A stretch of DNA of 64,000 nucleotides, taken from assembly GCF_019083965.1 (NCBI RefSeq), contig NZ_JAHRCY010000002.1:124001-188000 (forward strand). The letters are read 5' to 3'. The position numbers were made by a program, and so were the translations under genes. This document shows, piece by piece, positions 15,739 to 25,230 of the stretch; position 1 is the stretch's first letter; each line of letters starts with the position of its first letter. Below the pieces are notes generated by a model, which had not been told where the DNA came from, did not search any database, and saw only the letters and a list, made by a program, of their open reading frames with translations. The stretch is from Catellatospora tritici (GTDB lineage Bacteria > Actinomycetota > Actinomycetes > Mycobacteriales > Micromonosporaceae).

Positions 15739-17692
15739 GTGCGGCTCCTATCAGCGTCGTCGCGGCGGGGTCGGCGATCCGGACGTCGCGGCCGGTCGGC
15801 CGGGGGTGACGACCTGTTCCGCTAGGAGTTCCCAGGTGCCGACGCCTCACAAGATTCGGTTCATGAGCAAATATCGTCCCGACCGGCCGGACCTGCATCT
15901 CCCTGCGTGCCGTCCCCACCACCCCCGGGTGCGGAGTCAGGGCGCGGTGGCGGCCGGGCGCGGCGGCGGTGAGGACGAGGTCGCCGAGCCGCGCGAAGGG
16001 CTGGGGTTCGGCCAGGTGGTAGCCCTGGGCGTAGGAGACGCCGAGCTGCGCCAGCGCGGACAGCTGCTCGGCGCTCTCCACCCCTTCAGCGGTGACGTGC
16101 AGCCCCAGACCGTGCCCCAGGTCGGTGAGCAGCTTCACGACGGTGTGGTCGCGCGGGTTGTGCAGCATCCCGGCCACGAACGCCCGGTCGATCTTCAGGC
16201 CGTGCACCGTCAGGGTGGACAGGTAGCGCAGGTTCGTCGACCCGGCCCCCATGTCGTCGAGGGCGAGCCGCACCCCCGACTCGATGAGCCGTTCCAGGCG
16301 CGGCCCGGCCTCGGCCAGGGTTTGCAGGTCGGCGTCCTCGGGCAGTTCCAGGCGCAGCCGCTGCGGCGGCAGGCCGGTCTCGCGCAGCACCTGCGTGACC
16401 ATGGCGTCGAATGGGGTGGCCAGGGTCGGCGCGGACAGGTTGACGTTGACCCGGTCGGGCGCGGCGTCGCCGAGCGACCGGTCCAGCTCGAGCATGTCCG
16501 CGCAGGCGCGGTGCAGCACCCAGCGGTCCAGCAGTGGCAGGTGGCCGCCGCGCCGGGCCCCGGGCAGGAAGCGGCTGGGGGTGAGCAGTCCCATGCTCGG
16601 GTGCTGCCAGCGGACCAGCGCCTCCATCGACATCACCCGGCGGTCGGCGATACGCACGATCGGCTGGTAGTACAGGCGCAGTTCGCCGTGCTCGACGGCC
16701 TGGGCGACGGTGCGGTCGACCAGCTCGATGTCGCCGGACAGGCCCGCCTCCACCCCGATGGCGAGCTCCACCTGATTGCCGCCGGCCTGCTTGGCCCGGT
16801 ACATCGCCATGTCGGCCTCACCGACCAGCGTCTGTGGGTCGGACAGGTCCCCGGAGACGGCCACGCCGACACTGGCGTACGGGTGCAGTGCCGGATCGTG
16901 CCTCCCGTCGCGGGCCGCGATCGCCAACAGGCAGCGTCGCCCCAGCTCCAGGGCGCCGCGCTCCATCGGCGCGTCCCGCGGTAGGCGGGAGAGCACGGCG
17001 AACTCGTCGCCGCCGAGCCGGGCCGCGATCTCGCCGGGCCGCAGCGCGTCGCGAAGCTGCCTGCCGACCAGCGTCAGCACGGTGTCGCCCGTCTGATGGC
17101 CGTGGGAGTCGTTGATGCGTTTCATGCCGTCGAGGTCCAGGAACGCGACGGCGACCCGATCGTGTCCGGTGCCGGCGTCGGCGCACGCGGCGACTAGCAG
17201 GTCCAGGAAGTGGGCGCGGTTGGCCAGCCCGGTGAGGTCGTCGCGGATGGCCCGGTGCGCGAACTGGGTCGCCAGCGAGTCGAACAGATGGGCGGCCGAG
17301 ACGGTGCCGACGGCGCCGCCGTCGAGGTCTACGAGCACGTCGTCGTAGCGGTGGGCCAGGGGCCGGGTGCGCAGCAGGTGTGAGGTGGCCGCGACGGTGG
17401 TGTCGGCGGCCAGTCGCAGCGGGTTCCAGTCGGCGACCTCCGCGACCGGGCGCTGTCCCAAGAGCGCGCGACCGTAGCCGTACGGGCCGGACATGGCCTG
17501 GTCGAACCGGCCCCGCATGATCAGACCCAGCTCACCCGGGCGCGCCACGACCACCGCCGTCACGTCCGGACGGGCCCGGAAGGTCGCCTCGAGCTGCTCG
17601 CAGGTCTGGTCCGCCGTCACCACCAGGGCGCGGCGGACCAGCGACCTCAGATCAGGTGCTCCCCGCACAGGCACCTCCGTGTACGCCCGCAT
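15305..17692 (-). CDS. Cyclic-di-GMP enzyme: CBS-like - GGDEF - EAL (frame runs on into the next gene)
   Basis: Residues about 1-140 are a CBS-pair-like sensor ([21 protein letters not shown]). The GGDEF domain (about 145-310) has an intact [10 protein letters not shown] active site. The EAL domain (about 325-575) keeps [23 protein letters not shown] and TAEGVES, although the usual DDFGTG loop reads DDMGAG. It may both make and hydrolyse c-di-GMP. The recognisable protein ends near 15960, but the frame stays open to 15305, adding about 215 low-complexity residues and overlapping the epoxide hydrolase gene by 434 bases. The true end is probably altered by an indel, real or from sequencing; a shift to another frame meets a stop near 15937. 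Confidence 0.8.
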   Translation of the reverse strand: MRAYTEVPVRGAPDLRSLVRRALVVTADQTCEQLEATFRARPDVTAVVVARPGELGLIMRGRFDQAMSGPYGYGRALLGQRPVAEVADWNPLRLAADTTVAATSHLLRTRPLAHRYDDVLVDLDGGAVGTVSAAHLFDSLATQFAHRAIRDDLTGLANRAHFLDLLVAACADAGTGHDRVAVAFLDLDGMKRINDSHGHQTGDTVLTLVGRQLRDALRPGEIAARLGGDEFAVLSRLPRDAPMERGALELGRRCLLAIAARDGRHDPALHPYASVGVAVSGDLSDPQTLVGEADMAMYRAKQAGGNQVELAIGVEAGLSGDIELVDRTVAQAVEHGELRLYYQPIVRIADRRVMSMEALVRWQHPSMGLLTPSRFLPGARRGGHLPLLDRWVLHRACADMLELDRSLGDAAPDRVNVNLSAPTLATPFDAMVTQVLRETGLPPQRLRLELPEDADLQTLAEAGPRLERLIESGVRLALDDMGAGSTNLRYLSTLTVHGLKIDRAFVAGMLHNPRDHTVVKLLTDLGHGLGLHVTAEGVESAEQLSALAQLGVSYAQGYHLAEPQPFARLGDLVLTAAAPGRHRALTPHPGVVGTARREMQVRPVGTIFAHEPNLVRRRHLGTPSGTGRHPRPTGRDVRIADPAATTLIGAAHATVPCRHPPVCSGRPPPPARRHPLARRAARGGLGARCAAGLPQGARRVLARRLRLARGGGGAELVPPVHHHDRRGEHPLPARALARAGRDADDHHAWLAGLGGGVLRDHRAADRPACPRRRPGRRIPPGHPLDAGLRLLRSGG

Positions 17693-17796
17693 CCGCCATC
17701 CCGAAGGGTATTCATTGGCGGCCGGTCAACACTGGCCCGCGGCGCTCACGTCGCCACTGTTGGCGCAATGTTCACCGTCGAGCAACCTGATCGGTG

Positions 17797-18714
17797 TTAC
17801 GAGGTGATCGTCAGCGGCACGGGCAGGCCCTGCACGACCTCGAGGACCGCCCGCTCGCCGAGCGGGCGGCTCAACCGGACCGGAGCCTGCCGTCGATAGC
17901 CGATCGCGGTGCAGGACTCGTGGTCGGAGTGCGGGCGGCCGAGCACGATGACCACGACCGCGGTGTCGGACTCGACCGCCTCGGTGGTGTAGTCGACGCC
18001 GCAGGGCTGGCTGGCCGGACCGGCGCTGCCGGTGAAGTGCACGACCAGCTGGGTGCGGTCGGACGAGACGGTCGCCGACTCGATCCCCACTCCGCCGGGG
18101 GCGTGGTACGGGTCCCACGAAGGCGGAACCACCCGCACGGTGGCACCGGCGTCCACGGCGACGCGGACGATGCGGACCGAACTGCCCTTGAGGGTGAACT
18201 CCCAACGGGGCACGGTCGCGGCGCCTCGCGTCGTCTCGATGACGCCGGTGGTGAGCTTCGCGCCGGTGACCTCGATCGGGGCGCAGCCGCCGCAGTCGGT
18301 ACCGTGGCCCTCCACGCCCATCGCGGCGATCGCCTGCGTGGGCGTCAGCAGCGTGTACTCCCTGGTGACACCGTCGGCCCAGACCACCTTCCCGCGCGGT
18401 CTGTCGGGCGGCAGCGTCGTGACCGCGGTGACCTGCCCGGCCGCCAGGGCGAGCTTGTGGTCACCGTTGTCGGGCTCCCAGTCTCCGATCTGGTCGGTGA
18501 GCGACCGCACCGGGACGAACAACCGCCCCACCCCGGCGGACTTGACCGCGGCGTCGTACCTGGTGAGCGCCTCCTGTGCCTGCCGGTGCAGGCGGGCCAC
18601 GCCGTCTTCCTCGGTGTTGCCGCCGCCCGATGCGGCCTCGCCACCGCGCCCGGCGCAGCCGCCGAGGGCGAGCACCGCTGACAGCAGCAGCGGTGCCCAG
18701 TGTCGTCGAGCCAT
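17797..18714 (-). CDS. Putative lipoprotein of unknown function
   Basis: A 305-residue protein with a type II signal peptide: MARRHWAPLLLSAVLALGGC, with Cys as the lipidation site. An N-terminal helical stretch is followed by beta-rich sequence. Four cysteines in the mature part include a GTDCGGCAP cluster that may bind metal or form disulfides. I recognise no family. The ATG at 18714 is chosen because GGAGG lies 8 bases upstream; GTG codons at 18723 and 18717 are less well placed. It is probably anchored on the outer face of the membrane. No partner gene is evident. Confidence 0.75.
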   Translation of the reverse strand: MARRHWAPLLLSAVLALGGCAGRGGEAASGGGNTEEDGVARLHRQAQEALTRYDAAVKSAGVGRLFVPVRSLTDQIGDWEPDNGDHKLALAAGQVTAVTTLPPDRPRGKVVWADGVTREYTLLTPTQAIAAMGVEGHGTDCGGCAPIEVTGAKLTTGVIETTRGAATVPRWEFTLKGSSVRIVRVAVDAGATVRVVPPSWDPYHAPGGVGIESATVSSDRTQLVVHFTGSAGPASQPCGVDYTTEAVESDTAVVVIVLGRPHSDHESCTAIGYRRQAPVRLSRPLGERAVLEVVQGLPVPLTITS

Positions 18715-18796
18715 CACGCTCACCTCCGCTGGCCTTGGACGCGGTTCGGGTCGTTCGCGCTCCCGCTCGACCGGCGTATGTCTGGCCAGGCCGCGT

Positions 18797-19432
18797 TCAC
18801 TCCGTCAGGCGCAGGCGGGCCAGGTGTTCGGGCAGCCGCGCCTGGTACGGCGCGATCTCCAGTCCCTTGCGCCGCACGGAGGCGGTCAGCGCGAGGCGCG
18901 CCACGCCTCCCGCCGCCGCCGAGGCGGCCACGACCATGGTCAGCCACTCGACGCCGTCCAGGCGGGCCGTGGTGGTCTCCCGGAACCGCCAGCCCACCTC
19001 GCGGCCGCCCTCGCCGTGGGCGCGCAGGTAGTACTCGGCGATCGCCGGTTCGGCGGGAGCTTCGAACCCGACCGTGACCGCCGGGCTCCACGACACGGTG
19101 AACGCCAGCGAGGCGGGGCGGGTGCCGGTCGCGTGGGCGAGCCGGGCGGGGCTGAGACCGTACGCGACGGGATGGTCGGCGGAGCCGTCGAGGCTGCTCA
19201 GCGTGGCCGCGACCGCGGCGCGGGTGATCGGCTCCTCCCCGCCGGTGAAGCCGCAGGGCAGCGCCACCGCGACCAGCAGCCTGCCGTCGTCGCCCGTCAC
19301 CCGGTGCACCACCGGCGCGCCGACGCGGCAGCGGGAGCCGGTGGCGGCGGGCAGCGACTCGCCCCCGTCGACCCCGACCAGGTCGACGTCGAGCAGGTCG
19401 GGATCTGCTGGCAGTGCCAACTCCACACGCAT
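18797..19432 (-). CDS. Conserved hypothetical protein
   Basis: A 211-residue, beta-rich, soluble protein without signal peptide or membrane segment. It begins MRVELALPADPDLLDVDLVG and ends RLPEHLARLRLTE. A segment near residue 110 (RPASLAFTVSWSPAVTVGFEAPAEPAIAEYYLRAHGEGG) looks structured, but I cannot name a family. The start at 19432 is the first ATG after a long stretch of unlikely sequence. It is divergent from the phosphatase-like gene at 19593, and the 160 bases between must hold both promoters. Confidence 0.65.
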   Translation of the reverse strand: MRVELALPADPDLLDVDLVGVDGGESLPAATGSRCRVGAPVVHRVTGDDGRLLVAVALPCGFTGGEEPITRAAVAATLSSLDGSADHPVAYGLSPARLAHATGTRPASLAFTVSWSPAVTVGFEAPAEPAIAEYYLRAHGEGGREVGWRFRETTTARLDGVEWLTMVVAASAAAGGVARLALTASVRRKGLEIAPYQARLPEHLARLRLTE

Positions 19433-19592
19433 GGGCGTCCTCGCCAGTCGTCGCCGGAAAGCTGCCTGTCCTGTGCGCGTCGGCGTCGGAATCCGAGGCC
19501 GCCTCGGCGTATCGTAGCCGCCCTCTCGCCAATGCGACCGTGCCCGAACGGACGTCGCGTTGGGCACGTTTTCCGGGGTTAGGGTCGAGCGG

Positions 19593-20036
19593 GTGAGCGT
19601 GCTTTGGGATCCGGACGCGCCAGGGGTGCTTCGGTTGCCGTCGGGGCGGCTGGTGCGCGGCCGCGCGCTGCGACGCCCGCTGCCAGAGGGCCCACTCCCA
19701 CACCTCGGGCTGTACCTGCTCGGCCACGAGCCGTCTCCGGTCTCCTGGCAGGCGCGCTGGCTGCGCTGGCCCGACTTCCGGCTGCCCACCGACCGCCTGG
19801 CCACCGCCGCCGCGCTGCGCGAGGCATGGACGCGAGCGGCCGTCGAGCGGGTCGAGGTCGCCTGCGCGGGCGGCCGCGGCCGCACCGGCACCGCGCTGGC
19901 CTGCCTGGCGGTGCTCGACGGCGTTCCCACCACCGAAGCCGTCGCCTACGTACGCGCGCACTACGCCCCGCACGCGGTGGAGACCCCCTGGCAGCGGCGA
20001 TTCGTGCGGAGCTTCGACCCCGACGGCCCGACCTGA
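19593..20036 (+). CDS. Protein-tyrosine/dual-specificity phosphatase-like protein
   Basis: A 147-residue protein that carries a CX5R phosphatase loop, ACAGGRGRTGTALACLAVLDG, in which Cys is the nucleophile and Arg binds phosphate. The usual His before Cys is replaced (VEVACAG). A possible general-acid Asp is in RWPDFRLP. The fold is therefore likely that of a small dual-specificity phosphatase; activity is not certain. GTG at 19593 is chosen because the preceding sequence is not protein-like; the start lies within a GAGCGGGTGAGC context. It is followed at 48 bases by the DUF4265-like gene. Confidence 0.7.
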   Translation: MSVLWDPDAPGVLRLPSGRLVRGRALRRPLPEGPLPHLGLYLLGHEPSPVSWQARWLRWPDFRLPTDRLATAAALREAWTRAAVERVEVACAGGRGRTGTALACLAVLDGVPTTEAVAYVRAHYAPHAVETPWQRRFVRSFDPDGPT

Positions 20037-20083
20037 CCGGCCTCACCGGCGCCCGCGTCGAGCGACGTGGCATCATCTCGGCC

Positions 20084-20521
20084 ATGTTCGAGCTCGACGA
20101 AGACCCCAACCGGATCGCACTGGCCTACCGGGAGGAGGACGGGCAGGTGTTCCGCGAGATCGTGGCCGCGCGGCGGCTGCCCGGCGGGCTGATCGAGCTG
20201 CTGTCCAGCCCCGGTCTGGTGATGGGCTGTGCCGAGGGCGACGTGATCATCCTGGAGGGCATGGGCTTCCAGGTGGTACGCCGCGGGCCGAACCTGTGCG
20301 TGCAGGCCTACGCCGACCCGCAGTTCACCGATGAGGTGATCGACCGGTTCACGGCGGCCTTCGCCGGGATCGGCGGCCGCGTGGACGCGCCCGAGCACCG
20401 GCAGTTCGTCGTGGTCACCGTGGCCGCCGACGCCGGCACGGGCGCCGTCGAGGCGATCATGGAAGAGCTGGCGGCGGGCGTACCCGGCCTGGAGTGGCAG
20501 TTCGGCAACGCCGCACACTGA
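20084..20521 (+). CDS. DUF4265-like hypothetical protein
   Basis: A 145-residue protein whose first half (REEDGQVFREIVAARRLPGGLIELLSSPGLVMGCAEGDVI) matches the pattern of DUF4265 domains, and whose second half (FTAAFAGIGGRVDAPEHRQFVVVTVAA) resembles a small alpha/beta ligand-binding domain. Family members lack a known function. It follows the phosphatase-like gene closely on the same strand and could share its transcript. No catalytic motif is visible. Confidence 0.65.
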   Translation: MFELDEDPNRIALAYREEDGQVFREIVAARRLPGGLIELLSSPGLVMGCAEGDVIILEGMGFQVVRRGPNLCVQAYADPQFTDEVIDRFTAAFAGIGGRVDAPEHRQFVVVTVAADAGTGAVEAIMEELAAGVPGLEWQFGNAAH

Positions 20522-20623
20522 CCGACCGGTCCATCCCGGATCCCACGCCCGGCCATTCGCACCCGCCGCTACATTGTCGACGCGCCGAGGTGAAGATCCT
20601 CGGGTAGGACACGGGGAGCGGCA

Positions 20624-21781
20624 ATGACACTGACGGCGTCCGAACAGCACCCACCGGTGACGACCCCCGGCCCGGCGAAGGGCCGAGCCAAGTGGCGCGT
20701 TCTCGCAGTGGTCGGCGGTGTCGCCGTGCTCGCCGCGGCCGCGCTGGTGGTGGTCCATTTCGTACGTTGGTCCGGACAGGACACTCCGGCCGTCGCGCCC
20801 TCCCCGAGCGCGGCTGCCGTCGGGCCCGAGTCGCCGCGCGAGATCGCTCACCTGCCGGCGAGCGCGTACTTCGGCGACGATCCGAAGACGGGCCTCGTGG
20901 CGTTCTGCGACGGGGAAATGATCAAGATTCTGGATGTGTCCAAGCCCGAGGAGCCTCGCGAGGTGTCGGGCGTGCCCGTCGCCTACTGCTCCGGGCAGGC
21001 CGCGTGGAACTCCGGGGCACAGCGGGTGACGGCGGTGTCGACCTATGAACCGGCGTCTGTGACGGTGCTGAACGTCGCCGATCCGCGGCAGCCGACGAAG
21101 ACCGTGGTTCGCCCGGTGCTGGCCGATCCCGCGGGCGGCGAGGCGAAGCCTCGCAACGCCGTCTTCAATGACTCGGGAACCGTCCTCGCGGTCGCCGAGT
21201 CGGGTGGCGTGGTGCTGTGGCCCGGCGCGCTCGACGGCCGTCCCCGGCCCCTGATCAAGACCTCGGATGCCTACGCGCTGGCCTTCCATCCCGGAGGACG
21301 GGTCCTGGCGACCGGGGTGAAAGGCGGCGAGGTCGTGCTCTGGAACGTGCGAAACGCGGGCAGCGCGTCGAAGATCGCCACCCTGCGCGGCCATCACGGT
21401 GCGGTCCATTCGATCGTGTTCAGCCCGGACGGCAAGCTCATGGCCACCGGCGGCGCGGACCAGAGCATGATCCTGTGGGACGTCAGCGACCCCGCCAAAC
21501 CGGTACGGGCATCCGCGACGGACCTGCACGACGGCGCCGTACTCTCGCTGGCGTTCAGTTCCAGCGGCAAGACCCTCGCCACCGGGACCGGGTTCGGCTC
21601 CGCGACGCTCTGGAACGTCACCGATCCGGCCAAACCTGCCAAGGGCGCGGTTCTGGACAGCCGCTACATCGACGAGGCGCATTCCGTGCGGTTCCGGGCC
21701 GACAACCGCACCGTGATGATCGCCGGATACGTCAGCGGCGGTGACTACCTGGTCTTCTGGGACGTCCCTGGTATCGCCTGA
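20624..21781 (+). CDS. Membrane-anchored WD40 repeat protein
   Basis: A 385-residue protein: a short cytoplasmic tail, one membrane helix at about residues 24-47 (WRVLAVVGGVAVLAAAALVVVHFV), an Ala/Pro/Ser linker, and a beta propeller. At least five WD-type blades can be seen, with cores such as SIVFSPDGKLMATGGADQ and SLAFSSSGKTLATGTG, each followed by a W-D or W-N turn (LWDVSDPAKP, LWNVTDPAKP). The blades face outside the cell if the anchor is type II. Such propellers bind partner proteins; many accompany serine/threonine kinases, but no kinase is near. Confidence 0.85.
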   Translation: MTLTASEQHPPVTTPGPAKGRAKWRVLAVVGGVAVLAAAALVVVHFVRWSGQDTPAVAPSPSAAAVGPESPREIAHLPASAYFGDDPKTGLVAFCDGEMIKILDVSKPEEPREVSGVPVAYCSGQAAWNSGAQRVTAVSTYEPASVTVLNVADPRQPTKTVVRPVLADPAGGEAKPRNAVFNDSGTVLAVAESGGVVLWPGALDGRPRPLIKTSDAYALAFHPGGRVLATGVKGGEVVLWNVRNAGSASKIATLRGHHGAVHSIVFSPDGKLMATGGADQSMILWDVSDPAKPVRASATDLHDGAVLSLAFSSSGKTLATGTGFGSATLWNVTDPAKPAKGAVLDSRYIDEAHSVRFRADNRTVMIAGYVSGGDYLVFWDVPGIA

Positions 21782-21853
21782 GCTGACCTCGGGGAATAGC
21801 GTTCCCGGGGGCACGGTTGCGATCAACTGTCGCAAGGTAGGGAGAGGCTGGGC

Positions 21854-22903
21854 ATGTCCGCACCGCTGGAGTTCGCACTCGACACGTTCGGTGACGTCAC
21901 CGTGGACGCCGACGGCGCCACGCTGCCGTACCCGCAGGTCATCCGGAATGTGGTCGAGCAGGCGGTGCTCGCCGACAGCCTGGGTGTGGACGCGTTCGGC
22001 ATCGGCGAGCACCACCGTGCCGACTTCGCGGTCACCGCCCCGGAGATCGTGCTCGCGGCCATCGCCGCCCGCACCGAGCGGATCCGGCTGAGCACCGCGG
22101 TGACCGTGCTGAGCTCGGACGACCCGGTTCGCGTATACGAGCGGTTCGCCACCCTCGACGCCGTCTCCCACGGCCGGGCCGAGATCATCCTCGGCCGGGG
22201 CTCGTTCACTGAGTCGTTCCCGCTGTTCGGCTACGACCTCGGCCAGTACCAGGAGCTGTTCGAGGAGAAGCTCGACCTGCTCGACAAGCTGCTCGACGAG
22301 GGGCCGGTGACCTGGCAGGGCGAGCTGCGCGCCGGGCTGACCGACCAGCACGTCTACCCGAAGACCGAGTCGGGGCGCATCCGCACCTGGATCGGGGTCG
22401 GCGGCAGCCCCGAGTCGGTGGTGCGCGCCGCCCGGTACGAGATGCCGCTGATGCTGGCCATCATCGGCGGCCAGCCGGAGCGCTTCGCGCCGTACGTCGA
22501 CCTGTACCACCGGGCGCTCGCCGAGTTCGGCGTGGCGACGCTGCCGGTGGGCCTGCACTCGCCCGGCCATGTGGCCGACACCGACGAGCAGGCCCGCGAG
22601 CAGCTGTGGCCGCACTACCGGGTCCTGCACGACCGCATCGGGCGCGAGCGCGGCTGGGGCCCGACCAGCCGGGCCCGGTTCGAGGCCGAGGCCGACGTGG
22701 GTTCGCTCTACGTCGGCTCGCCGGAGACGGTCGCGGCGAAGATCGCCAAGACGGTACGGGCGCTCGGCGTGTCCCGGTTCGAGCTGAAGTACAGCTCGGG
22801 CACGCTGCCGCACGAGGCGATGATGACCTCCATCGGCCTGTACGCCGAGCAGGTCGTCCCCCGCGTACGGCAGCTGCTGTCCGCCGACGCGCCAGCGTCG
22901 TAG
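21854..22903 (+). CDS. LLM-class flavin-dependent oxidoreductase
   Basis: A 349-residue luciferase-like monooxygenase. Family signatures include GVDAFGIGEHHRADFAVTAPEIVLAAIAARTERIRLSTAV, then DAVSHGRAEIILGRGSF and WIGVGGSPESVVRAARY. It should use FMNH2, or possibly F420, to oxidise a small molecule; this subgroup (about 350 residues, LxxEHH near residue 55) is annotated only as LLM. A GGGAGAGG site precedes the ATG. Neighbours give no clue to the substrate. Confidence 0.9.
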   Translation: MSAPLEFALDTFGDVTVDADGATLPYPQVIRNVVEQAVLADSLGVDAFGIGEHHRADFAVTAPEIVLAAIAARTERIRLSTAVTVLSSDDPVRVYERFATLDAVSHGRAEIILGRGSFTESFPLFGYDLGQYQELFEEKLDLLDKLLDEGPVTWQGELRAGLTDQHVYPKTESGRIRTWIGVGGSPESVVRAARYEMPLMLAIIGGQPERFAPYVDLYHRALAEFGVATLPVGLHSPGHVADTDEQAREQLWPHYRVLHDRIGRERGWGPTSRARFEAEADVGSLYVGSPETVAAKIAKTVRALGVSRFELKYSSGTLPHEAMMTSIGLYAEQVVPRVRQLLSADAPAS

Positions 22904-22924
22904 CCCTGGCCTATCGTCTGCCGC

Positions 22925-24028
22925 ATGTTCGCAGACCGTCGCGCCGTACCGTTGCTTGTGGACTTCGGCGGCGGCGCCGTGACAGTCATCCGGCACACCC
23001 CGGTGGTGAACCTGACCGGCCGGGGCGAGTTCCGGGTGCCCGCCGCGGGCCCGGTCGACTGGTCGCAGCTGGACCTGCTGCCCGAGTGCGTCACGCTGGA
23101 GTGGGCCGGTGCCGCCCGGGGCCTCACCACAGCCCTGGCCGACCGCGACATCCGCTACCTGTACTGGGACGACGCGGTTGGCGACGTCGATCTGAGCGGC
23201 ACCCGCGTGACGAACGTCAGGCTCAGCGGCGCGGGCCTGCGCAGCGTGCGCCTGGGCGGGGGCACCACGTCGCTGATGCTGCGGGGCTGGCCGCCGGACC
23301 TGGTCGTGGACGCCCCGGAGCAGGGCCACCGACTGAGCCTGACCCTGTTCGGCGGTGCCGACGACGTGACGGTGCCCGAAGGTCTGCGGCGAGTGCCGAC
23401 CCTGTGGCTGACCGTCGACCGGTCGCTGTCGGCGGCGGCGCTGGCGGACCTGACCGACCTCACCGACCTGCGCATCTGCTTCGACCAGACCCCCGGCACC
23501 CTCACCGACCTGCCGGAGCTGGCCCGGCACCGGCTGCGGCGGCTCCAAATCGACGAGGCGTACGACGTGGACCCGGGCGACCTGCCCGAGCTGCCGTTGC
23601 TGGAGTGCCTGGAACTGTGCGGCACGCGCCGCAGCACCGCGCGGGCGCTGCGGGAACGGTTCAAGGGCACGCCGGTCAGGGTGGCCGTCGACGGGGCGAA
23701 GTCCGACGCCTGGCTGGCCAAGTACCTCGACAATCCGTTCCGCGACTGGGCCGAGCAGTCCCGGGTGTTCGGGCTGGCGGCGTGCAAGGCGTACACACGG
23801 GCGCGCACCGCGGTCGACGCGGTGGCGGCAGACGATCCGCGGCGGCTCGCGTTGCTGGAGAAGGCGATGCGGGGGCTGATCGCCGATCTCAACAAGATCG
23901 AGGAGGAGCACGGGCTCATCGACACGATCAACCGCGAGCACGCGGGCGAGGTCTTCGACGAGCTCGCGCGGCGGGTCGGGGTTCCATCGGAGCTGGCCGA
24001 CGAGTGGTTCGACGACCGCGCCTGGTGA
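22925..24028 (+). CDS. Leucine-rich-repeat-like hypothetical protein
   Basis: A 367-residue cytoplasmic protein. Residues about 50-250 contain irregular leucine-rich strands at roughly 20-residue spacing (LTDLTDLRICFDQTPGTLTDLPEL, LRRLQIDEAYDV, LPLLECLELCGTRRS), suggesting a solenoid. The last 110 residues are helical and charged (KYLDNPFRDWAEQSRVFGLAACKAYTRARTAVDAV, then EEEHGLIDTINREHAGEVFDELA). The combination resembles interaction proteins of unknown role. Start and stop are clear; no signal peptide. I do not recognise a named family. Confidence 0.7.
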   Translation: MFADRRAVPLLVDFGGGAVTVIRHTPVVNLTGRGEFRVPAAGPVDWSQLDLLPECVTLEWAGAARGLTTALADRDIRYLYWDDAVGDVDLSGTRVTNVRLSGAGLRSVRLGGGTTSLMLRGWPPDLVVDAPEQGHRLSLTLFGGADDVTVPEGLRRVPTLWLTVDRSLSAAALADLTDLTDLRICFDQTPGTLTDLPELARHRLRRLQIDEAYDVDPGDLPELPLLECLELCGTRRSTARALRERFKGTPVRVAVDGAKSDAWLAKYLDNPFRDWAEQSRVFGLAACKAYTRARTAVDAVAADDPRRLALLEKAMRGLIADLNKIEEEHGLIDTINREHAGEVFDELARRVGVPSELADEWFDDRAW

Positions 24029-24055
24029 CAGCGCCGGAACGTGGCGCACCGCGGC

Positions 24056-25027
24056 TCAGTGTTCGCGCGAAGCTCCGGGGTACGGAGGCACCGCGGCCGC
24101 GATCCCGGCCGGGCCCGCGTCGGCGGGCGGTCGCCAGAACAGGGCGGCCAGGTCGGGCAGGAGCGCGCTGGGCAGGGCCAGGAACACCACGTACTGCAGG
24201 GGCCAGGCCAGGAACATCGCCACCGGTAGCCCGCCCGGCAGCTCCGGGCCCGGGAAGTGGGCGTAGGCCCACTGCCGGTGCACGGCGTTGGGGACCTCGT
24301 ACGTCAGCGACACGACCGCTGCCGCCAGCACGATGGCGGCGAAGGGCACCCAGTAGCGGTGTCGCGCGGCGCTGACCGGTGCACCGCTGAGCAGCGTCAC
24401 CCCGGCGGCGGCCAGGACGGCGTAGCCGAACGGGGGAGCGGTCGAGGTCGGACCCGTGACGCCGAACGCGAGGCCACGCTCGGCGTACCAGCGGATGGAC
24501 AGCGCCAGAAACGCGGCGAGCACCAGCCCGCCGACCGGCCAGAGTCTGACGGTGCCGCGAATCGGTCGGGAGCGGGTGACGGCGTCGAGAACGGCCTTGG
24601 CCGCCAGGTAGCTCTCCACGATGAGCAGCCAGTACAGCGCGAAGCCCGGGATCAGCACCAGTGCGTAGAACCACGACGTCCACCACGGGTAGTACCAGAG
24701 GCGGCCCAGCCACTGCCCGACGATCTCCAATACCAGCCCGGCGGTGGCGCCGCAGGCGAGCATTCGCGGCAGCATCAGGGGACTACGCGTGACCACGTCC
24801 CACAGGGACGTGCCGCCGAAGGCGTCGCAGATGCCCTCACCGGCGACGATGCCGCCGACCACGAACAGCGCGGAGCAGAGGCCGAGGGCGAACACGGGCA
24901 CCAGCGCGAGCCCGAACAGGCGGTCCTGCGGCGGCGCGAACATCGACGCGGGGACCACCACCTGGAAGAAGGAGGCGATGAGCAGTACCGCGCCGATGCC
25001 GATCTTCAAGGCCGCCGCCCGCCCCAC
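24056..25027 (-). CDS. Multi-pass membrane protein of unknown function
   Basis: A 323-residue protein with seven or eight hydrophobic segments, starting with IGIGAVLLIASFFQVVVPASM and ending in VVFLALPSALLPDLAALF. The segment LWYYPWWTSWFYALVLIPGFALYW is rich in aromatic residues. The GTG at 25027 (VGRAAALKI) is preferred because the sequence upstream is repetitive and not protein-like. No transporter or enzyme motif is visible. It converges on the LRR-like gene with only 27 bases between the stops. Confidence 0.7.
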   Translation of the reverse strand: MGRAAALKIGIGAVLLIASFFQVVVPASMFAPPQDRLFGLALVPVFALGLCSALFVVGGIVAGEGICDAFGGTSLWDVVTRSPLMLPRMLACGATAGLVLEIVGQWLGRLWYYPWWTSWFYALVLIPGFALYWLLIVESYLAAKAVLDAVTRSRPIRGTVRLWPVGGLVLAAFLALSIRWYAERGLAFGVTGPTSTAPPFGYAVLAAAGVTLLSGAPVSAARHRYWVPFAAIVLAAAVVSLTYEVPNAVHRQWAYAHFPGPELPGGLPVAMFLAWPLQYVVFLALPSALLPDLAALFWRPPADAGPAGIAAAVPPYPGASREH

Positions 25028-25157
25028 GCTTCGAGTATCGCGCCGACGGCGAGCTGATGGGCCGGATCCGGAGCTCCGCCGGTGCGCGACCAAGCCACCC
25101 GAGTCCCGGCCTCTGGACAGGAACGTGCGACGCGGAGCAGGGCCGACCGCCCGGCCG

Positions 25158-25217
25158 CGACCCCATACCTCCGGTGAGCCGGGCTTGCGACCCCATACCG
25201 CCGGTGCGCCGGGCTTG
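25158..25217. repeat. 30-bp tandem repeat (2 copies)
   Basis: 25158-25187 and 25188-25217 are adjacent 30-base copies that differ at two bases; each begins CGACCCCATACC and ends CCGGGCTTG. A third, partial CCGGGCTTGCC-like stretch follows. They lie in the 200-base gap between the membrane protein and methyltransferase genes, which holds no gene I can support. Confidence 0.8.
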
Positions 25218-25230
25218 CCGGCCGGGAAGC

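Noticed and set aside
19961..24049. Open frame of 1362 codons on the minus strand
   Set aside because: It is antisense to four well-supported genes and has low-complexity composition.
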